NCBI RefSeq assembly: GCF_003367705.1
Contig: NZ_CP031425.1
Location: 2,170,001-2,234,000 of the forward strand
From: Microbacterium foliorum
GTDB lineage: Bacteria; Actinomycetota; Actinomycetes; Actinomycetales; Microbacteriaceae
Direction of reading: 5' to 3'
DNA length: 64,000 nucleotides
Shown: piece by piece, positions 36,283-44,422 of the stretch
Layout of the letters: the number at the start of each line of letters is the position of its first letter
Numbering within the stretch: position 1 is the stretch's first letter
Made by a program: the position numbers and the translations under genes
The notes under the pieces: model-generated
The model's input: only the letters and a program-made list of their open reading frames with translations
Told to the model about the DNA's origin: nothing
The model's database searches: none

Positions 36283-38016
36283 TCAGTGGCCCTCTCGCTC
36301 GCCGGGCGCGGCGGGCGTGAACTCGGCCGCCTCCGGGTGGTTCAGGTCGAATGCCGGACGCTCGCTGCGGATGCGCGGGATCGACGTGAAGTTGTGCCGC
36401 GGCGGCGGGCAGGAGGTCGCCCACTCGAGCGATGCACCGTAACCCCAGGGGTCGTTGACCGTGACCTTCGGAGCCTTGCGAGCCGTGATCCACACGTTGA
36501 GGAAGAACGGCAGCATCGACGCGCCGAGGATGATCGCACCGATCGTGGAGACCTGGTTCTGCCAGGTCCACCCGTCGGCTGCCGAGTAGTCCGCGTATCG
36601 GCGCACCATGCCGTCGACGCCCAGCCAGTGCTGAATGAGGAAGGTCATGTGGAAGCCGATGAACAGCAGCCAGAAGTGGACGTAGCCGAGGCGCTCGTTG
36701 AGCATGCGTCCCGTCCACTTCGGCCACCAGAAGTAGAAGCCCGCGAACATCGCGAACACCACGGTTCCGAAGACCACGTAGTGGAAGTGCGCGACGACGA
36801 AGTACGAGTCCGACAGCGCGAAGTCGAGAGGCGGTGCCGCGAGGATGACACCGGTCAGACCACCGAACACGAAGGAGACCAGGAATCCGAGGGCGAACAC
36901 CATCGGGGTCTCGAACGTCACGGAGCCTCGCCACAGCGTGCCGATCCAGTTGAAGATCTTCACACCCGTCGGAACCGCGATGAGCATCGTCATCAGGGCG
37001 AAGAAGGGCAGCAGGACCGATCCGGTCACGTACATGTGGTGAGCCCACACCGCCACGGACAGCGCCGCGATCGCGATCGTCGCGTAGACCAGCGTCTTGT
37101 ATCCGAAGATCGGCTTGCGGCTGAACACCGGGAAGATCTCGGAGACGATGCCGAAGAACGGCAGGGCGATGATGTACACCTCGGGGTGACCGAAGAACCA
37201 GAACAGGTGCTGCCAGAGCAGGACGCCGCCGTTGGCCGGGTCGTAGATGTGAGCGCCGAGGATTCGGTCGGCGGCCGCGGCGAAGATCGCTGCCGCCAGC
37301 ACCGGGAAGGCCATCAGGATCAGGAGGCTCGTGATGAGCGTGTTCCACGAGAAGATCGGCATGCGCCACATGGTCATGCCGGGCGCGCGCATCGTGATGA
37401 CCGTCGTGATGAAGTTCACCGCACCGAGAATCGTGCCGAAGCCCGAGATTCCGAGGCCGACCATCCACAGGTTTCCACCCGCACCGGGCGAGAACGACGC
37501 GCTCGCAAGGGGCTGATAGGCGAACCAGCCGAACGAGGCCGCACCCTGCGGGGTGAGGAAGCCGGCGACGGCGATCGTGGAGCCGAAGAGGAACAGCCAG
37601 AAGGCGAACGCGTTCAGACGCGGGAAGGCGACGTCGGGGGCTCCGAGCTGCAGCGGCAGGATCGCGTTCGCGAAGCCGGCGAAGAGCGGCGTCGCGAACA
37701 TCAGCAGCATGATCGTGCCGTGCATCGTGAAGAGCTGGTTGTACTGCTCCTTCGTCGGGATGATCTGCATCCCGGGAGCGAACAGCTCCGCGCGGATGAC
37801 GAGAGCCATCACACCACCGAGGAGGAAGAACAGCACCGACGCGATGAGGTACATGTACCCGATCGTCTTGTGGTCGGTGGAGGTGATCCACTTGACGACG
37901 ATGTTGCCCTTCTGCTCCACTCGCGAGGAGCTCATCAGAGCGGCCTGGCGGGCGGGCAGATCGGTGGGTCGGGAGCGGGGGGCCTCGTCGGTGCGGGGTG
38001 CTTCAGTGGTCGACAT
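36283..38016 (-). CDS. ctaD: Cytochrome c oxidase subunit I
   Basis: A 577-residue heme-copper oxidase catalytic subunit with twelve predicted spans. The low-spin heme His is in [24 protein letters not shown] holds the CuB His and the cross-linked Tyr. HH in [10 protein letters not shown] gives the two other CuB ligands. [10 protein letters not shown] holds the high-spin and second low-spin heme ligands. The set is complete, so the enzyme should be active. It lies 3 bases after ctaC. Confidence 0.97.
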   Translation of the reverse strand: MSTTEAPRTDEAPRSRPTDLPARQAALMSSSRVEQKGNIVVKWITSTDHKTIGYMYLIASVLFFLLGGVMALVIRAELFAPGMQIIPTKEQYNQLFTMHGTIMLLMFATPLFAGFANAILPLQLGAPDVAFPRLNAFAFWLFLFGSTIAVAGFLTPQGAASFGWFAYQPLASASFSPGAGGNLWMVGLGISGFGTILGAVNFITTVITMRAPGMTMWRMPIFSWNTLITSLLILMAFPVLAAAIFAAAADRILGAHIYDPANGGVLLWQHLFWFFGHPEVYIIALPFFGIVSEIFPVFSRKPIFGYKTLVYATIAIAALSVAVWAHHMYVTGSVLLPFFALMTMLIAVPTGVKIFNWIGTLWRGSVTFETPMVFALGFLVSFVFGGLTGVILAAPPLDFALSDSYFVVAHFHYVVFGTVVFAMFAGFYFWWPKWTGRMLNERLGYVHFWLLFIGFHMTFLIQHWLGVDGMVRRYADYSAADGWTWQNQVSTIGAIILGASMLPFFLNVWITARKAPKVTVNDPWGYGASLEWATSCPPPRHNFTSIPRIRSERPAFDLNHPEAAEFTPAAPGEREGH

Positions 38017-38019
38017 GGC

Positions 38020-38922
38020 TTACTCCTCTCCTTCCTCGGAGTCGGTCGGTGCAGTGGTGCCCGGGTAGTTGCCCAGACGGTCATAGGCATCGGTGATGTC
38101 ACCGGTGTTGCCCTCTTCTTCGAGCGTCTGCAGGTACGCGTCGTACTCGTCCTGCTCGACGACCTTCACGTTGAAGAGCATCATCGAGTGGTATTCACCG
38201 CAGAGCTCGGCGCACTTGCCGGCGTACTCGCCGACACGGGTCGGGATGAACGACCAGGAGTTGTCCTTCCCGATGTACATGTCCTTCTTGTACAGGAAGT
38301 CGATGATCCAGAACGAGTGGATGACATCGCGCGACTGCAGGTTGATCGTGACCTTCTGATCAACCGGGAGGACGAGGGTGGGCAGCTGCGCCTGGTCGAT
38401 GTTGCCGGCGGCGTCGGGCTGCGCCTGGATGCCCATGGTCCAGACGGCGTCGGAGTTGTCCTCCTCCTCGCCGTCGTACTGGAAGTCCCATGCCCACTGC
38501 TTCGCGATCGCGGTGATCTCGACGTCGGGCTCATCCCACTTCGCCTCGATCGCCGTCTGGTCCCGAGCGGTGAAGAAGAACATGCCGAGGACCAGGATGA
38601 GCGGGACGATCGTGTAGAAGATCTCGATCGGCATGTTGTAGCGCATCTGGACCGGAAGACCGGTCTGTCCCTTGCGGCGACGGTAGGCGATCGCGGCCCA
38701 GGCCATGAGGCCCCAGGTGATCACACCGACGGCGAGCAGGACGATCCACGAGTTGACCCAGAGCGACGAGACGCGCTCGGTCTGGTTGGTGGCCGCAGGC
38801 TCACCCTCCACGAAGCCCGGCAGGTAGCCGTTCAGCTCGGTGGCAGTACATCCCGCCAGGGCCACGGCTGCCACTACTCCCAGGGGAAGAGCGGCCCAAC
38901 GAAGGCGGCGTTTCGAGGGCAC
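38020..38922 (-). CDS. ctaC: Cytochrome c oxidase subunit II
   Basis: A 300-residue lipoprotein subunit carrying the CuA centre. The signal ends in VALAGC with the lipid Cys at residue 25. Two membrane spans follow (about 58-80 and 105-125). The CuA site reads CAELCGEYHSMM, with the upstream His in VIHSFWI. The GTG at 38920-38922, with AAAGGTG five bases before it, is chosen over the longer frame to 38958. First gene of ctaCDF; a TAGACT hexamer at 38958-38963 could be its -10. Confidence 0.95.
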   Translation of the reverse strand: MPSKRRLRWAALPLGVVAAVALAGCTATELNGYLPGFVEGEPAATNQTERVSSLWVNSWIVLLAVGVITWGLMAWAAIAYRRRKGQTGLPVQMRYNMPIEIFYTIVPLILVLGMFFFTARDQTAIEAKWDEPDVEITAIAKQWAWDFQYDGEEEDNSDAVWTMGIQAQPDAAGNIDQAQLPTLVLPVDQKVTINLQSRDVIHSFWIIDFLYKKDMYIGKDNSWSFIPTRVGEYAGKCAELCGEYHSMMLFNVKVVEQDEYDAYLQTLEEEGNTGDITDAYDRLGNYPGTTAPTDSEEGEE

Positions 38923-38957
38923 GATGCACCTTTCAGATTGCGGACAGGGCACACCCA

Positions 38958-38963
38958 AGTCTA
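38958..38963 (-). promoter_or_regulatory. Probable -10 hexamer of ctaCDF
   Basis: TAGACT 35 bases before the ctaC start codon. This would give a short leader that includes the AAAGGTG ribosome site, in contrast to the leaderless starts elsewhere. Confidence 0.4.
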
Positions 38964-39020
38964 GGGCAACCTCACACCTGATTCATGCCAACCACGCAGG
39001 TTGCCACGAGGGGGACGGGG

Positions 39021-39386
39021 TCAGTGGAAGCTGTCTCCACAGGCGCAGCTGCCGGCGGCGTTCGGGTTGTCGATCGTGAAGCCCTGCTCCGAGATCGTGT
39101 CCTTGAAGTCGATCGATGCGCCGTCGAGGTACGGGACGCTCATGTTGTCGATGATGACCTCGACGCCGTCGAAGTCGACGGTCTCGTCGCCCTCGAGATA
39201 GCGCTCGTCGAAGTACAGCTGGTAGATCAGGCCGGAGCACCCGCCGGGCTGGACGGCGACGCGCAGACGGAGGTCGTCGCGGCCTTCCTGCTCGAGGAGG
39301 TTCTTCACCTTGATCGCGGCGGCGTCGGTCAGCTTCACGCCGTGCGCCTGGGTGGACTCTGCTGCAGTCAGTGTGGTGTCGCTCAT
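39021..39386 (-). CDS. erpA: A-type iron-sulfur cluster carrier (ErpA/IscA family)
   Basis: A 121-residue HesB/IscA-type protein that carries Fe-S clusters to apo-enzymes. The three conserved cysteines are present: Cys50 in QPGGCSG, and Cys114 and Cys116 in the final SCACGDSFH. The start has AAGGAG four bases before the ATG. It lies upstream of ctaC on the same strand with a 98-base gap that carries a promoter-like hexamer, so it may be separate from ctaCDF. Delivering the cluster to the Rieske protein is a reasonable guess. Confidence 0.92.
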   Translation of the reverse strand: MSDTTLTAAESTQAHGVKLTDAAAIKVKNLLEQEGRDDLRLRVAVQPGGCSGLIYQLYFDERYLEGDETVDFDGVEVIIDNMSVPYLDGASIDFKDTISEQGFTIDNPNAAGSCACGDSFH

Positions 39387-39457
39387 GTCGCTCCTTGTGA
39401 CGGGCCGTGATCACACGGCTGGTATCTCGATTTTACCCTCCGGCCGGACGATCGGGC

Positions 39458-40879
39458 TCAGATGCTGGTGTCGTTCATCCGAGAGAGCAGCAGGGCCTCG
39501 GTCGCCACCGCGTGGCGGAAGGTGTCGAGATGCAGCGATTCGTTCGGGCTGTGGGCCCTCGAATGCGGATCCTCGACCCCGGTCACGAGGATCTGGGCTG
39601 CGGGGAACTCGCGCACGAGATCGGAGATGAAGGGGATGGATCCCCCCACGCCGAGGTCGATCGGGGCCACGCCGTACCCGTCGCGCATCGCGTCGCGGGT
39701 CAGCGACACCGCCCATCCGCTGGTGTCGACGAGGAAGCCGTCGCCGAGGTCGACGTCGGAGAACGTCAGCTCCGCGCCGAACGGGGCGTGCGCGCGCAGG
39801 TGCGCCTCGAGCGCCGCGTACGCATCGTCCGCGGACTGCCCCGGCGCCACCCTGGCGCTGATGACGACGGTCGCCTCGGGCAGCAGCGTGTTCGACGCCG
39901 CTGAGACGCTCGTCGCGTCGATCCCGATGACCGTGACCGACGGCTTGTTCCAGATGCGGCTGAGGATCGTCCCGCCGCCGATCGGCGTCGTGCCCGGCAG
40001 CAGTCCGGCCTCGTCGCGCAGCGTCTCCTCGCCGTACTCGGGCGTGGGCGCGTCGCGCTCGGTCATGCCCTCCACCGCGACCGACCCGTCGTCGTTCCAG
40101 AGCGTGGAGAGCATCTTGACGGTCGTCATCATCGCGTCGGGAACCGCTCCCCCGAACATCCCGGAGTGGGACGCATGGTCGAGGGTGCGCACGCGCACGG
40201 TGAACCGCGCGTTGCCCCGCAACGACACGGTCAGGCCGGGAGTGACAGAGTCCCAGTTGCCGGAGTCCGCGACCACGATCGCGTCGGCGCGCAATGCGTC
40301 CTTGTTGTCGGAGAGGAACTGCGCGAACGAGCGCGATCCGTACTCCTCTTCGCCCTCGATGAACATGGCGATGCCCAGATCGAGATCGTCGCCCCGCACC
40401 TCTGCGAGCGCGCGGATGGCAGCGATGTGCGCCATGATCCCGGCCTTGTCGTCCGCGGCGCCTCGGCCGTACATGCGGCCGTCCCTGACCGTGGGCTCGA
40501 ACGGCGGGGTCTCCCACAGCTCGTCGTCGCCGGGAGGCTGCACATCGTGGTGCGCGTACAGGAGGATCCTGGGCTTGCCGTTGCGGGCGGCGCGCGTCGC
40601 GAGGACGGCGGGCTGGCCCTTCTCGTCCGTGCCGGGGATGTCCGCGCGGAGGATCCGGACGTCGTCGAACACCCCGGTGTCGGTGGCGAGGGCCGCGACG
40701 GCCTCGGCACTGCGCTCGAGCTGGGTCTGGTCGAACGCGGGCCAGGCCATGCCCGGGATGCGGACGAGACGGCCGAGATCGCTCAGCGCCGCGGGCAGGC
40801 CCGTCGATGCCGCCTCGAGCAGCGCGGGCTCGCGGGAGTCGGACGGATTCTGGTCACCGGGGTGGGCAGGAGATGTCAT
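39458..40879 (-). CDS. M20-family dipeptidase/peptidase
   Basis: A 473-residue zinc peptidase of the M20 family. Metal ligands are seen at YAHHDVQPPGD (His110, Asp112), YGRGAADDKAG (Asp143), and MFIEGEEEYGS (catalytic Glu and its neighbour), then VADSGNW and the His near the C-terminus (GVEDPHSRAHSPNES). A dimerisation domain with TVRVRTLDHASHSGMFGG lies between. It most resembles the cytosolic dipeptidases that act on short peptides. ATG 40877-40879 is favoured by TAAGAT 7 bases upstream; a much longer in-frame extension runs through the divergent gene and is rejected. Confidence 0.92.
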   Translation of the reverse strand: MTSPAHPGDQNPSDSREPALLEAASTGLPAALSDLGRLVRIPGMAWPAFDQTQLERSAEAVAALATDTGVFDDVRILRADIPGTDEKGQPAVLATRAARNGKPRILLYAHHDVQPPGDDELWETPPFEPTVRDGRMYGRGAADDKAGIMAHIAAIRALAEVRGDDLDLGIAMFIEGEEEYGSRSFAQFLSDNKDALRADAIVVADSGNWDSVTPGLTVSLRGNARFTVRVRTLDHASHSGMFGGAVPDAMMTTVKMLSTLWNDDGSVAVEGMTERDAPTPEYGEETLRDEAGLLPGTTPIGGGTILSRIWNKPSVTVIGIDATSVSAASNTLLPEATVVISARVAPGQSADDAYAALEAHLRAHAPFGAELTFSDVDLGDGFLVDTSGWAVSLTRDAMRDGYGVAPIDLGVGGSIPFISDLVREFPAAQILVTGVEDPHSRAHSPNESLHLDTFRHAVATEALLLSRMNDTSI

Positions 40880-40886
40880 GCGAGTA

Positions 40887-40892
40887 ATCTTA
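40887..40892 (-). promoter_or_regulatory. Leaderless-type -10 hexamer of the M20 peptidase gene
   Basis: TAAGAT lies 7 bases before the ATG. It is in the 46-base divergent region shared with the DUF3043 gene. Confidence 0.55.
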
Positions 40893-40925
40893 AGGTGATC
40901 CGCCTTCACCGAACCGAGGAACCTC

Positions 40926-41513
40926 GTGGCCACTACCCCTGTCTCCCCTCCGACGAACGACGACGCCCCGGAGACGCCGGCGCCGGGCAAGGGACGCGCG
41001 ACTCCGTCCAGGGCGGAGCAGGAGGCGGCACGCCGCCGCCCGCTGGTGGCGAACACGAAAGAGGCGAAGGCCGCGGCTCGCGCCGAGCTCAACGAGCGCC
41101 GCAATCGCGCCCAGGCCGGTCTCGCGGCCGGCGAGGAGAAGTTCCTGCCGCCCCGCGACAAGGGCCCGCAGCGTCGATGGGTGCGGGACTACGTCGATTC
41201 CGGGTGGCACCCGGCGGAGTTCGTGATGGGCGTGATGGTGCTCGTCATCCTCATCTCGCTGCTGCCCGCGAACCTCGCCATCGGCGGTTTCGCCGTCGCC
41301 GGTTGGGCCTACCTGGTCATGATGGCCTACCTGATCCTCGCGATCGGCGGGATGGTGCTGCTCGGCATCCGCGTCAAGCGCAAGGTGGCCGCGAAGTTCG
41401 GCGCTGATCGGATGGAACGCGGACTCGGCTGGTATGCGGCCATGCGGTCCCTGCAGATGCGTTTCATGCGCCTGCCCAAGCCTCAGGTCAAGCGCGGCGA
41501 CCGTCCCGCCTGA
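40926..41513 (+). CDS. DUF3043 membrane protein
   Basis: A 195-residue actinobacteria-specific protein. A 90-residue charged N-terminal part (KGRATPSRAEQEAARRRPL, then NTKEAKAAARAELNERR, both typical of DUF3043) leads into two membrane spans (about 100-120 and 127-150), then a basic C-terminal tail. Function unknown. The GTG start is preceded by GAGGAACCTC. Divergent from the M20 peptidase gene. Confidence 0.88.
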   Translation: MATTPVSPPTNDDAPETPAPGKGRATPSRAEQEAARRRPLVANTKEAKAAARAELNERRNRAQAGLAAGEEKFLPPRDKGPQRRWVRDYVDSGWHPAEFVMGVMVLVILISLLPANLAIGGFAVAGWAYLVMMAYLILAIGGMVLLGIRVKRKVAAKFGADRMERGLGWYAAMRSLQMRFMRLPKPQVKRGDRPA

Positions 41514-41527
41514 CCCCACACACGGAA

Positions 41528-41561
41528 GAGGCGCCTCCCGCTCGACAGCAGGAGGCGCCTC
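41528..41561. terminator. Bidirectional terminator between DUF3043 gene and pyrD
   Basis: An 11-base perfect inverted repeat (41528-41538 and 41551-41561) with a 12-base loop lies between the two converging stops. Confidence 0.7.
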
Positions 41562-41601
41562 GTGCGTTCCGCGTGCGAATCCGTTCGGCGCGCGGATCCG
41601 T

Positions 41602-42624
41602 TCAGCGGGCGGCGAGCCCGCGGTTGATCTCGCGGCCCCAGAAAGGCCCGCGGTAGAGGAACGCCGTGTAGCCCTGAACCAGCGTGGCTCCGGCCTCGAG
41701 GCGCTCCTGGACGTCGGAGGCCGTCTCCACTCCCCCGACGGCGATGACGCAGAAGTCCTCGGGCACGGCGGAGCGCACCAGACGGAGCACCTGCAGCGAA
41801 CGCTCCTTGAGCGGTGCGCCGGACAGGCCGCCGGCTCCCAGCGCCTCGACCGTCGAGGCATCGGTCACGAGCCCCTCGCGACTGATGGTGGTGTTGTGAG
41901 CGATGATGCCGGCGAGTCCCTCGTCGACGGCCAGCTTCGCGATCGCCGTGATCTCGTCGTCGGGCAGGTCGGGGGCGATCTTGACCAGCAGCGGCGTCTC
42001 TCCCGCGGCCTTCTGCACGGCCCGCAGCAGCGGGGCGAGCGTCTCGACGGCCTGCAGACCACGAAGGCCCGGCGTGTTCGGCGACGAGACGTTCACGGCC
42101 AGGTAGTCCGCCAGCGGAGCGAGCTTCGTGGCGGACGAGACGTAGTCGGCCGTGGCATCCTCGACGTCGACGACCCGACTCTTGCCGATGTTGACGCCGA
42201 TGACCGTGTCGGGCGCTCCCCGGCGCAGCCGCGCGAGGCGCCGCGCGACGGCATCGGCGCCCTCGTTGTTGAAGCCCATGCGGTTGATGACCGCGCGGTC
42301 GGCGATGAGGCGGAAGAGCCGCGGACGCGGGTTGCCCTCCTGCGGGATCGCCGTGACGGTGCCGACCTCCACGTGGCCGAATCCGAGGGCCGCGAGTCCG
42401 CGCACACCGACCGCGTTCTTGTCGAAGCCTGCCGCGATGCCGAACGGCGAGGCGAAGCTCAGTCCCAGCGCGTCGACCCGCAGGCGAGGATCGGGCCGGG
42501 TGTACGCGCGTGCGGCGCGGGCGAACGGGGCTGCGCCGAGCACGCGGATCACCGCCATGCCGGCGTGGTGGGCGAACTCGGGATCGAAGCGCGACAGGAC
42601 AGCGCGGAAGAGCAGCGGATACAT
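41602..42624 (-). CDS. pyrD: Dihydroorotate dehydrogenase, quinone type (class 2)
   Basis: A 340-residue class 2 enzyme that oxidises dihydroorotate to orotate in pyrimidine synthesis and passes electrons to quinone. The N-terminal helical membrane-association part (YPLLFRAVLSRFDPEFAHHAGM) marks class 2. The FMN barrel has FGIAAGFDKNA, FVEVGTVT-like GHVEVGTVTAIPQ, the substrate-site NRMGFNNEG, the catalytic Ser in NVSSPNTPGLR and the final GVETASDVQERL. Two adjacent starts are possible, GTG 42627 and ATG 42624; the ATG has TAATCT 7 bases upstream. Confidence 0.95.
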   Translation of the reverse strand: MYPLLFRAVLSRFDPEFAHHAGMAVIRVLGAAPFARAARAYTRPDPRLRVDALGLSFASPFGIAAGFDKNAVGVRGLAALGFGHVEVGTVTAIPQEGNPRPRLFRLIADRAVINRMGFNNEGADAVARRLARLRRGAPDTVIGVNIGKSRVVDVEDATADYVSSATKLAPLADYLAVNVSSPNTPGLRGLQAVETLAPLLRAVQKAAGETPLLVKIAPDLPDDEITAIAKLAVDEGLAGIIAHNTTISREGLVTDASTVEALGAGGLSGAPLKERSLQVLRLVRSAVPEDFCVIAVGGVETASDVQERLEAGATLVQGYTAFLYRGPFWGREINRGLAAR

Positions 42625-42631
42625 CACTGCC

Positions 42632-42637
42632 AGATTA
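42632..42637 (-). promoter_or_regulatory. Leaderless-type -10 hexamer of pyrD, built on the nrdR stop codon
   Basis: TAATCT lies 7 bases before the pyrD ATG; its first three bases are the TAA stop of nrdR. The gap has no Shine-Dalgarno. Could be chance or coupling instead. Confidence 0.4.
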
Positions 42638-43105
42638 CCGGTCGGCGAGCTCCGGATCCGCGTGGTCGGCCCGGAGGTCGGTGATGGCGCTCTCGAAGTC
42701 GTCGAGTGAATCGAAGGCCTGGTAGACGCTCGCGAACCGGAGGTACGCGACCTCGTCGAGATCGCGGAGCGGCCCGAGGATCGCCAGTCCGATCTCGTTG
42801 GTATCGAGCTGCGAGACGCCGGTCTGCCGCACCGCCTCCTCGACGCGCTGGGCGAGCACGGCGAGATCGGCCTCGGTCACCGGACGCCCCTGGCAGGCCT
42901 TGCGCACACCGGAGATCACCTTCTCGCGGCTGAACGGCTCCATCACGCCGGAACGCTTGATGACGTTGAGGCTGGCGGTCTCCGTTGTCGTGAACCGACC
43001 ACCGCACTCCGGACACTGGCGGCGCCGACGGATCGACAGACCGTCGTCGCTGGTACGGGAGTCGATGACCCGGGAGTCCGGATGACGGCAGAAGGGGCAG
43101 TGCAT
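42635..43105 (-). CDS. nrdR: NrdR, ribonucleotide reductase repressor
   Basis: A 156-residue repressor that senses ATP/dATP and shuts off ribonucleotide reductase genes. The N-terminal zinc ribbon is intact (Cys3, Cys6 in MHCPFC; Cys31, Cys34 in CPEC), followed by RFTTTET and the ATP-cone domain ([19 protein letters not shown]). No nrd structural gene or NrdR box is seen nearby, so it acts elsewhere. ATG at 43103-43105 has TAGGAT 7 bases before it. It lies between hisD and pyrD with gaps of exactly 10 bases on both sides. Confidence 0.95.
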   Translation of the reverse strand: MHCPFCRHPDSRVIDSRTSDDGLSIRRRRQCPECGGRFTTTETASLNVIKRSGVMEPFSREKVISGVRKACQGRPVTEADLAVLAQRVEEAVRQTGVSQLDTNEIGLAILGPLRDLDEVAYLRFASVYQAFDSLDDFESAITDLRADHADPELADR

Positions 43106-43112
43106 CTGACCG

Positions 43113-43118
43113 ATCCTA
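43113..43118 (-). promoter_or_regulatory. Leaderless-type -10 hexamer of nrdR, built on the hisD stop codon
   Basis: TAGGAT lies 7 bases before the nrdR ATG; its first three bases are the TAG stop of hisD. AGGA within it could also act as a ribosome site with 8-base spacing. Confidence 0.4.
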
Positions 43119-44420
43119 CGCCGTGAAACGCGCCTCGATCGCCTCGCCGTGGGCGGGCAGCACCTCGGTCTCGGCCAGGGCGACGACGCCGGCGCGGACC
43201 TCGGCCAACGCGGCACGGTCGTAGGCGACGACCTGCTGCGGACGCAGGAACGTGTACGCGCCGAGACCCGGCGCATACCGAGCCTGTCCGCCCGTCGGCA
43301 GCACGTGGTTGCTTCCGGCCATGTAGTCACCCAGGCTGACCGGGGTCTGATCGCCGACGAACACCGCTCCGGCGCTCGTGAACGACGAGGCCGCGGCCTC
43401 GGCATCCGTCAGGTGCAGCTCGAGGTGCTCCGGTGCGTAGGCATTGCTGAACGCCGCTGCCATCGCACGGTCGTCCACGAGCACGATCGCGGACTGCGGG
43501 CCGTCGAGCGCCGCTGCGACTCTGACCGTATGCCGGGTCGCCGCCGCCTGCGTACGGACTTCCTCCGCAACCCGATCGGCGAGCTCGGCGGAATCCGTGA
43601 CCAGGACCGCGGAGGCCTGTTCGTCGTGCTCGGCCTGGCTGACGAGGTCCGCGGCGATGAGCCGCGGGTCCGCCTCGGCATCCGCGACGACGAGGATCTC
43701 GGTGGCGCCCGCCTCGGAGTCCGTGCCGACGACACCCGCCACTGCGCGCTTCGCGGACGCGACATAGTTGTTCCCTGGACCCGACAGCACATCCACCGGA
43801 TCCAGCCCGATGTCGGCGACGCCGTATGCGAAAGCGCCGATCGCTCCCGCACCGCCCACCGCGTACACCTCGGTGATGCCGAGGAGTCCGGCTGCGGCGA
43901 GGATCGTCGGATGCACCCGCCCGCCCTGCTCTCGCTGGGGCGGGGATGCCAGAGCGATCTGCTCGACCCCCGCGACCTGCGCGGGGACGACGTTCATGAT
44001 CACGCTCGACGGGTAGACCGCCTTGCCTCCGGGGATGTAGACGCCGGCTCGATGCACCGGCTGCCAGCGCTGGGTGATGGTCGCGCCCGCCCCGATGCGC
44101 GTCACCTGGGACGCCGGGACCTGGGCGGCCGAGGCGATGCGCACGCGGCGGATCGCCTCGTCGAGAGCGGCGCGGACCTCGGGATCGAGACCCGCCAATG
44201 CCTCCTCGATGTGCCCGGCCGGAACGCGGAGATCGTGACCGACGACCCCGTCGAACCGCTCCGCCTGCTCCCGCAGTGCTTCCTCGCCACGCTCCCGGAC
44301 GTCGTCGACGATGCGCGCCGCCGTGTCGAGGGCCTCGGCCCTGGCCTGGGTGGCGCGCGGAACAGCCGCGAGCATGTCAGCCGCCGAGAGCTCGCGCCCT
44401 CGCAGATCGATCGTGCGCAA
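43116..44420 (-). CDS. hisD: Histidinol dehydrogenase
   Basis: A 434-residue zinc enzyme for the last two oxidations of histidine synthesis (histidinol to histidine). Marks: [21 protein letters not shown], the [14 protein letters not shown] active-site loop, [16 protein letters not shown] with the zinc and catalytic His, the [11 protein letters not shown] segment and [16 protein letters not shown]. The start is TTG at 44418-44420, 2 bases after the preceding stop, matching the R-T-I-D-L-R-G start of homologues. The rest of the his operon is not in the window. Confidence 0.95.
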   Translation of the reverse strand: MRTIDLRGRELSAADMLAAVPRATQARAEALDTAARIVDDVRERGEEALREQAERFDGVVGHDLRVPAGHIEEALAGLDPEVRAALDEAIRRVRIASAAQVPASQVTRIGAGATITQRWQPVHRAGVYIPGGKAVYPSSVIMNVVPAQVAGVEQIALASPPQREQGGRVHPTILAAAGLLGITEVYAVGGAGAIGAFAYGVADIGLDPVDVLSGPGNNYVASAKRAVAGVVGTDSEAGATEILVVADAEADPRLIAADLVSQAEHDEQASAVLVTDSAELADRVAEEVRTQAAATRHTVRVAAALDGPQSAIVLVDDRAMAAAFSNAYAPEHLELHLTDAEAAASSFTSAGAVFVGDQTPVSLGDYMAGSNHVLPTGGQARYAPGLGAYTFLRPQQVVAYDRAALAEVRAGVVALAETEVLPAHGEAIEARFTA

Positions 44421-44422
44421 GA

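Noticed and set aside
35815..38964. 1049-codon open frame on the plus strand opposite ctaF-ctaD-ctaC
   Set aside because: Starts inside the bidirectional terminator and spans three real genes on the other strand; composition is His/Arg/Glu-biased antisense.
40880..41161. N-terminal extension of the M20 peptidase frame
   Set aside because: Overlaps the divergent DUF3043 gene and carries no conserved sequence.
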